Made by a program: the position numbers and the translations under genes. A stretch of 64,000 nt of DNA, taken from contig NC_133537.1 of assembly GCF_048544455.1 (NCBI RefSeq), forward strand, positions 308,239,738 through 308,303,737. The letters are read 5' to 3'. Source of the DNA: Silene latifolia. Its lineage: Eukaryota; Streptophyta; Magnoliopsida; Caryophyllales; Caryophyllaceae. Below are positions 25,005-35,798 of this stretch, one piece after another (the stretch's first letter is position 1; the number at the start of each line of letters is the position of its first letter). Below the pieces are notes generated by a model, which worked only from the letters and a program-made list of their open reading frames with translations, did not search any database and had not been told where the DNA came from.

Positions 25005-28000
25005 ATGGCTTCTTTGTTTCAACTCTTTTCAAATTTTAATATGAATAAATCAAGTTTTGCTTACTCTTTGTGTTATTCTGAATGCAATTCTGTTTACGAT
25101 GATAATAAGGATGATCCAGACCCAGACTCAATCGAAATACCTCCCTACATAGCCAAAGAAATACTACAAGAGGGGGAAGGGGGACTTGTTATAGAAAACA
25201 CCGAACCCATTAACGTAGAAACCGAACTAGAACCCCATGAACTTAGGATAGGGACAACCTTGAGCCCCGCCGAAAGGGCCAGTTTTATAGACCTCCTACA
25301 CGAGTTCAAAGACGTTTTTACTTGGTCCTACAAAGACATGTCAGGGATCGACAGGGATATTACAGAGCACAGAATCCCAATCAAACCAGGTTTCAAACCC
25401 GTAAAACAGAAGCTTCGTCGAATGAGGACAAAATGGGCTCTTAAAATCAAATAAGAAGTCGATAATCAATTCAAAGCCGGGTTCATCAAAGTTTCCGAGT
25501 ACTCAGACTGGGTAGCCAACATAGTACCCGTACCCAAAAAAGATGGGAGAATCCGTGTTTGTGTTGGTTTCAGAGACTTAAACAAAGCGAGTCCCAAAGA
25601 TGATTTTCCTCTACTACATATCGACATATTGGTGGATAATACAGCATATCACGCGTTATTGTCCTTCATGGATGGATATGCGGGATATAACCAGATCAAA
25701 ATGGCCATAGAAGACATGCTCAAAACCGCCTTCGTCACTCAATGGGGTACCTATTGCTACACGGTTATGCCGTTTGGGTTGATCAATGCCGGAGCTACAT
25801 ATCAACGCACCGCAACTACACTATTACATGACATGATGCATAAAGAAGTTGAGGTATACGTAGATGATATGATCGTCAAGTCCAAAGATAGAGAGGGACA
25901 CATTGCGAACCTTCGCAAATTCTTCTCCTGACTACGAAAGTACAACATGAGGCTCAACCCTCAGAAGTGTGCATTTGGAGTAACATCCGGCAAACTCCTA
26001 GGATATGTTGTTAACCAACGAGGGATAGAAATATACCCTTCCAAGATCAAAGCTCTAATCGAAATGCCGCAACCTCAAACAGAGAAAGAAGTTAGAGGAT
26101 TCTTGGGCAAGGTGCAATACATAAATCGATTCATATCGAAACTCACCATGATCTGTGAACCTGTCTTCAAAAATCTAAAGAAAACAGATCACACCATGTG
26201 GGATGATGACTGTCAAAAGGTATTCGACCGAATCAAGGAGATACTAGCCAAACCACCAGTGCCCATGCCACCCCAACGAGATCAGCATCTTGGTTTATAT
26301 CTCACAGTAACTGAAACAGCAATGGGCGCCATGTTAGCCCAAACCGTGGGAAAAGAAGAAAGAGCTATCTACTACCTTAGTAAGAAGTTCTTAGAGTATG
26401 AGTACAAGTACACACCACTCGAGAAGACATGCCTCGCTATTGTGTGGGCAACGAAGAAGCTACGCCATTACATGCTTAATTACTCCGTCAAAATATACTC
26501 CAAAATGGATCCTGTCAAATACCTCTTCGAAAAACCATTCTTAAAGGACGTCTAGCAAGATGGACTTTGATGCTCTCAGAGTTCGATCTCAAGTATGTGC
26601 CTCTGAAAGTTATAAAAAGACGCGCTGTTTCCGAGTTCTTCGCAGAAAATCCCATCAATGATGCACAAACAATAGACACCTGGTCGTTTTCGGATGAGGA
26701 TATACTCCAAACAGATGTAGACTCCTGGGGCCTTTATTTCGATGGAGCATCGAACTTAAGAGTATTTGGAATAGGAGTGTTGCTCATTTCTCTTGAAGGC
26801 GAGCATACACCACTTTCTGTCAAACTCGGCTTCGAGGTGACAAATAATGCGGCAAAATACGAAGCTTGCCTCATTGGGCTACAAGAAGCAGTAGGATTAG
26901 GCATTAAGAATCTTCGGGTACATGGAAATTCATCTTTAATCATCAGCCAAATTACGGGATCTTGGAAAATTCGAAGTGAAAGCCTAGCACCATATCAAGC
27001 CAGAATAGACCAAGTTGCCCAATTCTTCGATCAAGTAACCTACCTACACCTACCTCGAGAAGAGAATCAACTTGCAAATGCTCTTGCAAAACTCGCATCT
27101 TTGATTAATATGCCGGATAATATGGTAGAAATGCCTCTATTCATCGAACGACAGTCAGAACCAGCTTATGTGCACCAAATCACAGATGAAGAAGAAAACC
27201 CAGAGGAGCCTTGGTTCCAAGCGATTCCAAACTTCAAACTCAATGGCACATATCCAATAGATATGGACAAGAGGGAACAACGTGCTATACGCTTACTAGC
27301 CTCCCAATACGTCCTCATGCAAGGAGAATTATATAAAAGAACACCACTTGGTGTAATCCTGCGTTGCCTTGATCATTCACAGGCATGGAAAGTGATGCAA
27401 GAAGTCCATGACAAAGAATGTGGCCCTCACATGAGTGGACCTATGATGGCAAAGAAAATCAGGCGTTTGGGGTATTACTGGACCATAATGTAATCCAATT
27501 GCATCAAATATGTCAGACATTGCCACAACTGCCAAATCTTCGGGAATGTGCAACATGTCCCTCCTTCACTACTCTACACCATGACATCTCCTTAGCCATT
27601 TTCTGCTTGGGGAATCGACATCATCGGAAATATCACCCCAGTCGGAACAGGAGGTCACTGTTTCATTCTGGTGGCAATCGATTATTTCACCAAATGGGTA
27701 GAAGCGGCTTCCTACACTAGTCTCACAGCCAAGAACGTGGCAAAGTTCATACAAACCAATATCATCTATTGATACGGTTGCCCACATGAGATCATCAGTG
27801 ACAATGGGTCACATTTCCAGGCTGAGACTGAACAATTGCAGCCAAATACAAGATCAAGCATCAGCATTCCTCGCCATATAGACCACAAACTAATGGCACA
27901 GTAGAGGTAGCAAACAAGAACGTTGTCACAATCCTCAAGAAAATGATTGACAATTATCGAGATTGGCCAAGTAAGATACCATTTGCCTTATGGGGATATC

Positions 28001-28458
28001 ACACATCTATTAGGACGCCCACTGGGGCCACCCCTTTCTATTTGACTTACGGCATGGAAGCCGTACAACCAGTTGAGCTAGAAATACCATCCTTGCGTAT
28101 TCCACTCGAAAGTCAAATCCCAGAAGCCGATTGGAAAAAGGATAGATATGAAGAACTCATCCTCCTGGATGAATGAAGATTGCGCGTGTTACACAATGTG
28201 AAAACATATCAGGCACGTATCAAACGAGCCTTCAACAAAAGGGTTAAGCCAAGGAATATCAAAGAAGGAGACTTAGTTCTCAAATCTATTAGAGCTCTTT
28301 TACCTGTCGATCCACGGGGAAAGTTCAAACCCAACTGGGCCGGACCATTTCTGGTCAAGTCCATACTCCCGGGGGGTGCGGTTAGAATCACAGACTTAGA
28401 TGGAAATGAATTTGCTAACCCGACTAACCTCGACCAACTGAAACGTTATTATGCCTAG
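25005..28458 (+). pseudogene. Element B pol: RT, RNase H, second RNase H, integrase
   Basis: The frame restarts with ATG directly after the gag-pro TAG, in the same phase. The RT runs from about 25,250 with the catalytic YVDDM at about 25,857, then a Ty3-type RNase H to 26,555. Next comes the extra RNase H typical of the Tat lineage (GLYFDGASN, 26,729-27,110). The integrase has a Zn-binding CHNC (27,524), catalytic Asp in WGIDIIG and SDNGSHF, Glu in GTVEVAN, and a C-terminal region ending at 28,458. Breaks: TAA 25,452; TGA 25,929; a one-base loss near 26,540; TAA 27,491; stops near 27,594 and 27,770; an indel near 27,840; TGA 28,174. Confidence 0.88.
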
Positions 28459-28872
28459 AATAGGAACAAAAACACACCTCGCGTAACCTCACGTGTCGCT
28501 CATGTGGCACGGAATAACAACAGCCCCCGGCCAGCTAAAATAAAGCTTATGTCACCTTGCTCTTGCATTTTGACAAATCGCATATCAACAAATAAACTGA
28601 ATTATGCTTTAGGAGTAAGCAAAGCTCATGCTTATTTTCAAGTTCATTACAAGCTCTTGCTTAGAACAATTATTCTTTTACATTTACTTGAACTACACGC
28701 AAGGGTTTGATTCATTTTTAAAATGAATACGTAGGCAATCCTTCACAGGATACTACCCATTATTTAAATGTAAATAGAAAGACATTTGCATATGCATTTG
28801 GAATTCGACAAGAATAATAAAAGAAAATCACAACGGTTTCATAACCAATAAATATTTTATTCATTTCTTTCC
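28459..28872 (+). other. Non-coding spacer after pol
   Basis: Between the integrase stop and the TAA microsatellite I see no gene. The short frame at 28,504-28,710 has no recognisable features. Confidence 0.5.
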
Positions 28873-29230
<358 letters not shown>

Positions 29231-29297
29231 GCCACATAATAAAAATAATGCTAAAATAAATAGGCTAGGATTCTAAAAACCCAACCGTTTTATTACA

Positions 29298-29338
<41 letters not shown>

Positions 29339-29353
29339 TTACTAAGACTTAGG

Positions 29354-30860
29354 CTATTCTTCCATTTTCCCTTTGCCTTTGTCATTCTTGTCATATTTCT
29401 TGTCTCGACCACGAGTCGGGCACTCCTGCGCTATTTCAGACCTAATCACCAACGGTCTCTCTCGCGGTCTAGCCTTGCCATTCTTATCAACCACCTTTTC
29501 AACGACAGGAGAGGTCTTTGATTTCTTCGACGGATGAACAACTCGAAATACGGCTTCTTCCTCTCCCTCGGTCAAGTGCTTCTCTTTCTCCTTCTCTACA
29601 TCACGAACCTTATAGTCAACAGGCTCGCGCTTCCTTAGTCTCTCGCGCTCCTCAAGAGTATTAGATTTCCTCCACTGCAAGTAGGAATCTGATACCCATA
29701 GTGCACTAACAGAAGAGTTTAGGAACCACATGTTTCTTTGAGTCCATTTGATGGCCCACTGTCTCCGGCTCTCGGTAGTAAGCGTCATGGCAGTCTGAGG
29801 AACAGTATCAAGCTTCGGAATCATCTGCTTCAATCCAACCTGTCTCATCAGCCTCTCTGGGAAGATGCATATCATAAATTCCAAGCCAAGAATGCGCACC
29901 GATCGGGTAAGATCCAAGGACGATACTCCAGTAACAGACTTGAGATGCCACCATGGTACAATCCATCTAATCAGGGGACCATCCTCGTTCTTCAACTTAT
30001 TCTCCCAGTAGTTGCAAACTCGAGTAAAGTCCACCATGTAAAGCCCAGTCCTCATTGCAATTGAGCGAGCATGATAAGCAGGAACATTAACCGGGGGCTC
30101 GATCAGCCGCAAGCGCTCCATAAGCCAGACCTATCAAAAAGCAGGTATTAGTATAAAAAAACGAAAGGAAAAAAAACGAAAAAAAAAAGAAGAAAACAAG
30201 GAAAAAAAGAAAATTGTGTTCTTTTACCTGTAAGATGATGGGACTTCCTAAATAAGGAAGGTCACGGTTGGCTTTCCTGTTATCTAACCCCAATAGGATC
30301 TCTCCTAAACATAGGCAAGCTGGGCTCCTGCGCAGCTCTTTTTGCTCAACTAGGCTCAAATAGCGAGGATCACCTCTCATATCCTCATCAACATGTCCTT
30401 GAAGGACATAAACATGCAATAGGCAAAACTCAAATGCCCTACGCCTCGCAACATAGGAGATAGACGGGTCTGCCTTATTTATGAATCGATCGATGAAATT
30501 AAGCATTCGGACTCCTTTCGAGGTCACAAGATGGTCAACCTCAGCTCTTGTCAATCCAAGCAAATCCCTAAATTTGTTCTTATACCCTTGAGAAGTAGAG
30601 GGTATAGCAGACATATGTTCTGGGTCCCAACCGCCAATTGCAGCAATTTCTTCAGGAAACGGACAGATATCGCCTCCAGGGAAAGCAAATACGTGGAAAT
30701 TTGGATCCTAATACTCAAGACAAGCATCCAAGAACGGTTTGACGACTTTGATTAGCTTCAAGCTCAAAATTGATCCAAAGTTGTAGGCACCCATGTCGTG
30801 TTTCTCCACATTTGAGAATTCGTTTGTCCATTCTTTGAGACGGATTTCTAAAGTATCCAT
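29354..30860 (-). pseudogene. DUF7745-like gene, antisense inside element B, two exons
   Basis: Exon 1 is 30,860-30,228 from the ATG at 30,860 and exon 2 is 30,130-29,354. The 97-bp intron has a GT donor (cag/gtaaaa) and an AG acceptor (tgatag/gtctgg) in phase 0. The spliced frame is about 470 codons. Its conserved core reads RRAFEFCLLHVYVL, PACLCLGEILLGLD and GSPIILQ/VWLMERLRLIEPP, then AIKWTQRNMWFLNSS, with a Lys/Arg-rich tail that could be a nuclear signal. I match this from memory to DUF7745, a plant family often found with retroelements; its biochemical role is unknown to me. One TAG at codon 51 (WDP to stop, near 30,708) breaks it. A TATA box lies about 75 bp upstream. Confidence 0.75.
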
Positions 30861-30934
30861 GTTGTATGATTAATTAGAGAGTTTTTATGTAATAGACGGA
30901 AGAATTATGTGAATAAAACCTCCATCGACGTCTA

Positions 30935-30942
30935 TATTTATA
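30935..30942 (-). promoter_or_regulatory. TATA box for the antisense DUF7745-like gene
   Basis: On the minus strand the sequence reads tagTATAAATAtag, 75-82 bp upstream of the ATG at 30,860. The GACGCAG/CTGCGCC hairpin pair lies a further 43-106 bp upstream (30,985-31,048). Confidence 0.6.
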
Positions 30943-30984
30943 CTAAAAGCTGTTTCCTAAAATCTGTCAGGACGGACACACTGG

Positions 30985-31048
30985 GGAAAGGGCGCAACAC
31001 CTGTTGCGCCTCTTTAAAGCGACGCAGCTCATGCTGCGCCTCTTCCTC
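30985..31048. repeat. Hairpin motif pair upstream of the DUF7745-like gene
   Basis: Two units of the element B motif: gcgcaacacctgttgcgcc followed by gacgcagctcatgctgcgcc, each with the ctcttt or ctcttcc tail. Each can fold on itself (gcgcaac/gttgcgc and gcagc/gctgc). Confidence 0.8.
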
Positions 31049-31787
31049 AGCTGTATTTATGTAATTTTCCGCGTTGGATCTTTCCTATTTCCTTAAGCAT
31101 AATTTCCTATTCATATGGGTTATTATTTTTGGTAATTCCGTCGAACTACCATATTTCGGGTTTCCTAATCTTACGGGCACGCATTTCGAGGCGAAATCGA
31201 CATTTTCGTCAAATCTAACACACTTACCCATTTCTTTTTAATTTTATTTTTTGGGGAATCATTTCACCAATTTAATTATTTATTTTCAAACTTACCCATT
31301 TCTTTTTTATTTTTCTTTTTGGGGAATCATTTCACTCCAGTTTTATATTACATTTCACTCCCGTTTCATATTACATTTAAAACTTATATGTTTCTATTTT
31401 CATTTTTTTTTAGGGGGTAACCCTCCCTACCGTCCGGTCATTTACGGCAAATTTTTTACATTTTCTCGAGTCTTTGTCTTGCGCTAATTTAGGCCATGTA
31501 TAACATACGTGTTTTATGTGAATTTCTGTGTAAATTTCGGCAGCATGACGGCATAAACCGTCATCTACCAAACCTGTTGAAAGCTAACGTGCAGGTACAA
31601 ACAAGACAACCCAACAGCAAAGGCACTCAGGCCGTCGTATATACAACCTAAATGAAATATGTACACCAAACTGGGGGCTCGTGCCCGAAACAAAGTTCGA
31701 AAGTCCAAAATGAAAGTCCTAAAAATGTACAAAAGTATATGCGGTACAACCAACAACAAAAAAAACAGCAAAAAAAACAAAAAGTGA
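31049..31787. other. Spacer between the two antisense genes
   Basis: T-rich, non-coding DNA including a tandem phrase like cacttacccatttc near 31,210 and 31,285 and a ttcactcc phrase repeated at about 31,330-31,365. The apparent frame at 31,565-31,852 (minus) overlaps the PMD gene's last exon in the wrong phase. Confidence 0.5.
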
Positions 31788-34700
31788 CTACTGGTCGCCG
31801 CCCAGCTCAGTGACTCTCGCCTCGAGAGCAGCGATCTCGGCGTCGCGGACATCTAGCTCCCTCAGCAGGCGAGCTGTCTCCTCCCGGGACTGCGCTAGAT
31901 CTCGCTCTAAGTCACGCTCCCTCTACAAATGACAAGAATTGGCTCATGTCAATCATTTCAAACATAAAGAAAGTTAGAAAATTCAAAAATGAAGTAAACG
32001 GAAGGTTCATACCTGACGTCCTCGACCGCCAGCAAGTGCCTCGATGGCAGTAGCCCGTGGCCGGTTGGCTACCCTCCACAAAGCCACGAACCGAGATGGC
32101 GCTACCTGCATTTCAATAAACAAGGATTCTCAATGATTGGACAAAGTTAAACAAATGTATTCTTATAAAAAAGCTAATTAAGTTGGGGAACTTACCCTCC
32201 GAATCAAGTGCTGCCACTCGTCCAGGCCAGCATCTGTTACCGCCTCGCCAAAGTCACGAAGCTCGGAGATCGTCGTCATCCCCGCCGCATCAGTGTACTC
32301 GAGGGTCTCGGGGAACGCTGGGGGTTAGACGCTCATCGCCTCAACCTCCTGCAAAATTCAAATGATTCCCATTAATCGATGATCATTCTTCATGTTTTCA
32401 AACCGATCGAAAGAAAAGTGAAGCACTTACCACGACTGGCCAGTGCGCCAACCTCCGACAAAGGAACGCCGAGTAGTCCTCGCCAGGAAAAAGGAGGGCG
32501 TCGCCGCCAACGTCTGCCAGCTCAGCCTCCCTTTCAGCATCGGAAGGCTCCCTGAACATCGTGCGAGGAGGATCGATAGGGACCGTGAAAACATCTCGAG
32601 AGCACTGGCGAGTCAAACGCTCGCCCAAGTACTACACGTGACCCATCGATGTCCTCAGCAGCAACCGACTCGAACTCCTAGGTCGAAGGACCTCAGCCAC
32701 AAAAGGAGGGGCGCCAGTGTAGTCCGCCCAAGGCCTGGGCACCCACTAAGATAAGCAAACAAGAGGTCATTCTTATGATCAATTCTAAAAGAAAACAATG
32801 AGAAAGCAAACAAAGGAAAGTGAGTTAAAGATACTCACGCCCTCCAACTGCAGGGCGTTCACCTCCCGTCGACAGACGTCGTGGGAAGAATGCTGACTCC
32901 TCGTACGACACATCACCCAATCCCTCACAACGGGATAGGCTCTCTCCCCCGGCTCCGTCCTCTTGGGCGCGAAGCTCGGAAAATAGGAGTACACCCACGC
33001 CTGCAAAACAAGATAATCAATGACGATCTATCGTAATTCGATAAGGAAAGGAAATGATATTTTATGATACGAAATGAAGGTTTATATCTACAGCAGCAGA
33101 CCAGGACCAACAGTGGCAGGAGAAGTCCCCTTCTACAACAGCTCCGGACGAACCATGGCCCTCATGTAGCAAATGAGGACCGCAAAGCCAGGAGTGACCC
33201 AGTCCCAACGACCTAGGCCACTTAAGTCAGAAAGTAAAGGAAGAAGCTTCGTTGACAGCCTCTCCTCCTTGTCTCCAAGGTAGAGCGAAGACAAGAACCA
33301 TTAGAGCCACAGACGATCTCTCTACTCCGTAGTACAAGGAAGAGGAGCCGTCTCCCTCCCATCGATCATCACCATCGTCGGGGTCTTCCCAGCAAAGTAA
33401 TACCGGACGTAGGAACTCATCACCAATCCGGGAACCGCAACAGCTTTCACCGCCAGGTTCCAACCAATTAAGCTTCTAGCCTCAGCCGAGTCCACTCTCA
33501 TGGCCGTCTCTGGCCACACCACAGCCTCAGTCCCACACGACAAACCAGAGATCATGCCGTAATCCTCCAACGTGACCCTAACCTTGCCAAAAGGCATGTG
33601 AAAGGTCGAGGTCGTGTCCCAAAACCGATCAAGAAAAGCTCGAATCAGGCTAAGGTTAGCCCGAATCTTCCTCCCCTTGATATCCCTCCACGCTCGTACC
33701 AAGGCACCAAAAGCTCCCAACTCGATGATGGTCTGCTCCTCCGCTGACAGCCTCCCGTAAGCCTCCATCATCGTAGTGTAACCCGAGAAAGATCTGATGT
33801 TCCCGGCCTCCTATTTTGATTCAAAGCAAGAGCTATATTTAGCTCGAATGAAAGAGAAAAGGAATAGCAAATGAAGATAAAAGAAGGTAAATGAAAGAAT
33901 GATGAATTCAATTTACCAAGCTCTTCACCGTCCTGTAGGACAGGTGACTCTCTTCCGCCCAGATGAGATGTCGGCTATCCCAACTCTCAGCCCACTTTGG
34001 TGCTCCCATCAGCTGACGACCACCTCGTCCAACGTTGGCCCGCCTAGGGGGGCCTCCTCAACAACCTCCTCCTCGATGGCCTCGTCCTCAGCAGCCGTCC
34101 CCGCAGAAGCAAAAGCCTCCTCTAACGCCTCCTCAAGCGTAAGGGAAGGGTCAAGAACGGTGTCCACATCTATGGGACCTCTCCCTAACGTAGAAGCCTC
34201 ATCACTTGCAAATGTAGAGTAAATTAGGCCTTGTCAAGTGACGAAGAGCCTTAGTTAGGGGATTTTTGAGCTTTCAAAAGCTCCGAAATCGCTCTCTTCT
34301 CGCCATCTTTGGCCATTTTCCCCGATACCCGACCGCTTATGTGGTAATATGGGTCAATTCAAGTCTAAATACAAGCCTAGTCATGGGTTCAAGTCGTAAT
34401 TTCGACAGCATTTCGTTATTACGGCGATTATGCCCTAAAAAAGTGTCCTGAAAAAGCCGTCACAAATCAAAAATCCGAAATGGTAGGAAGTTTTCCCATC
34501 ATACAAGGATTTCAAATATCACATTTCGTCACAAATGGGCAATCCTAAGGCTATTTTTGAAGCAATTTACGGTTCAGCTGTGAGACCGTCACAACTTCAC
34601 TCAAATGCTCAAAACTCGATGAAAATTCGAAATGAATACATGGTTATAATCCTTATACTACCAGTTATCCATTTACAAGGTCGATTCTACAAGGCAAAAT

Positions 34701-34823
34701 CGTTTGGGGGAAAAGCCCCAATTTTTTCGACATTTTTAGGGTTGGAAACCCTAATTTGTCGATCCAAATTGATCAAACATGGAAGATTAATGCGAAAATA
34801 ATACACATACCTCGATTATTCAT
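31788..34823 (-). pseudogene. Plant mobile domain (PMD) gene, antisense inside element B, eight exons
   Basis: Exons on the minus strand: 34,823-34,811; 34,229-33,917; 33,810 to about 33,092; 33,000-32,839; 32,745-32,431; 32,348-32,196; 32,105-32,013; 31,922-31,788. GT...AG borders are visible at all but the exon 3 donor, and the later junctions are phase 0. PMD landmarks are a LIRAFLDRFWDTTSTFHMPF block with DYGMISGL in exon 3 and WVYSYFPSFAPK with YPVVRDWVMCR in exon 4. The N-terminus is acidic and the last exon is a short coiled coil. PMD proteins such as MAIN/MAIL1 are nuclear and linked to transposon silencing; PMD copies also travel in transposons. Breaks: a one-base loss in exon 2, stops in exon 3 near 33,324, 33,303 and 33,125, one in exon 5 and one in exon 6. 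Confidence 0.8.
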
Positions 34824-35783
34824 GGCAAATGCAAGCTCTTGATCAAATTTTGGCGAGAAATGGTTGGAATTTGAGAGAGTATTTGAGGATTTATGTTTCG
34901 AAAATTATGAACAAAACACGATTTTTTTCGGGTTTTTACTCAGACAGGGACACATCCAGGAAAGGACGCAGCAGGTGCTGCGCCTCTTCCAAGAGTCGCA
35001 GCTCTTGCTGCGCCTCTTCCAAGAGTCGCAGCTCTTGCTGCGCCTCTTCCTCAGTTTCCCTCCGAATCAATTTTCGAAAATTCGTTATGAGTTCGTTATT
35101 TGTGGGCCCATCTTTGGTGCGCCTCTTGCTCAACACCATATATCGTATATTTGGACCGTTTGATGTTTATTCTTCGCCCGGACCCGCATTTTCGAGCAAA
35201 CTACGAACTGTCGCGGTACTTTATCAGGACCTCGCTTGCCACAATGAGCGAATGTCCTCTGACAGGCATTTCGACACACCTTAATTATGTTCCCCCAGTG
35301 AGAGTTCCGGACAGACAATTGTTCCTCTCAAGACGTGGAGATCACCCGCGATTGTGTTTTCCAGCGAGAGTTCCGGACAGCCAATTGTCCCTCTTAACAC
35401 GTGGAGTTCAACATCAATCTCAAGTTTTACCGAAGTTTGTTTGAAGATCGACCCAAGCAGATTTCTCCCAGCAGTTCCTGCCGACGTCCTGCTGACGTCC
35501 TGTTGCCCTTCGATATCACGTTTTGCTTCCCTTTAGAGTCCGACAGAGTAAGGAATCTCAAGGAATTACAGGTATGGTCTCTTCTTATGGCTGGCGAGCC
35601 TCCTTACGTATTCTAATGGACTTTAAACGACCTTCCTCGATAGTCGACAGACTCTAAAATGTTCCCGACGACAGGTCATTGGCTCAGACCCCTTGAGCCG
35701 CCTCGCATCGCCATAGTCGTCACTTTGTAATCTTCGATTGACATGATAGCTATACTTTGACTTTCGCCTTGTCCAAGCCTCGG
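34824..35783. other. Region upstream of the PMD gene, to the 3' polypurine tract
   Basis: Non-coding. It holds the 30-bp tandem hairpin array at 34,963-35,058 and a roughly 60-bp direct repeat with gagagttccggacag at about 35,300 and 35,365. No protein-like frame; ORFs such as 34,829-35,284 only translate the hairpin repeats. Confidence 0.55.
34963..35058. repeat. Hairpin motif array with 30-bp tandem units
   Basis: ggacgcagcaggtgctgcgc is followed by two near-identical 30-bp units (aagagtcgcagctcttgctg plus cgcctcttcc). Each unit contains a self-complementary gcagc...gctgc core. It lies about 140-235 bp upstream of the presumed PMD start codon. Confidence 0.85.
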
Positions 35784-35798
35784 TCAAAGTGGGGGCTC
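35784..35798 (+). other. Element B polypurine tract
   Basis: caaagtgggggctc directly precedes the TG of the 3' LTR, the expected site for plus-strand DNA priming. Confidence 0.65.

Noticed and set aside
32183..32754. Plus-strand frames over the PMD exons
   Set aside because: They are shadows; the minus strand shows consistent exons with GT...AG borders and PMD motifs.
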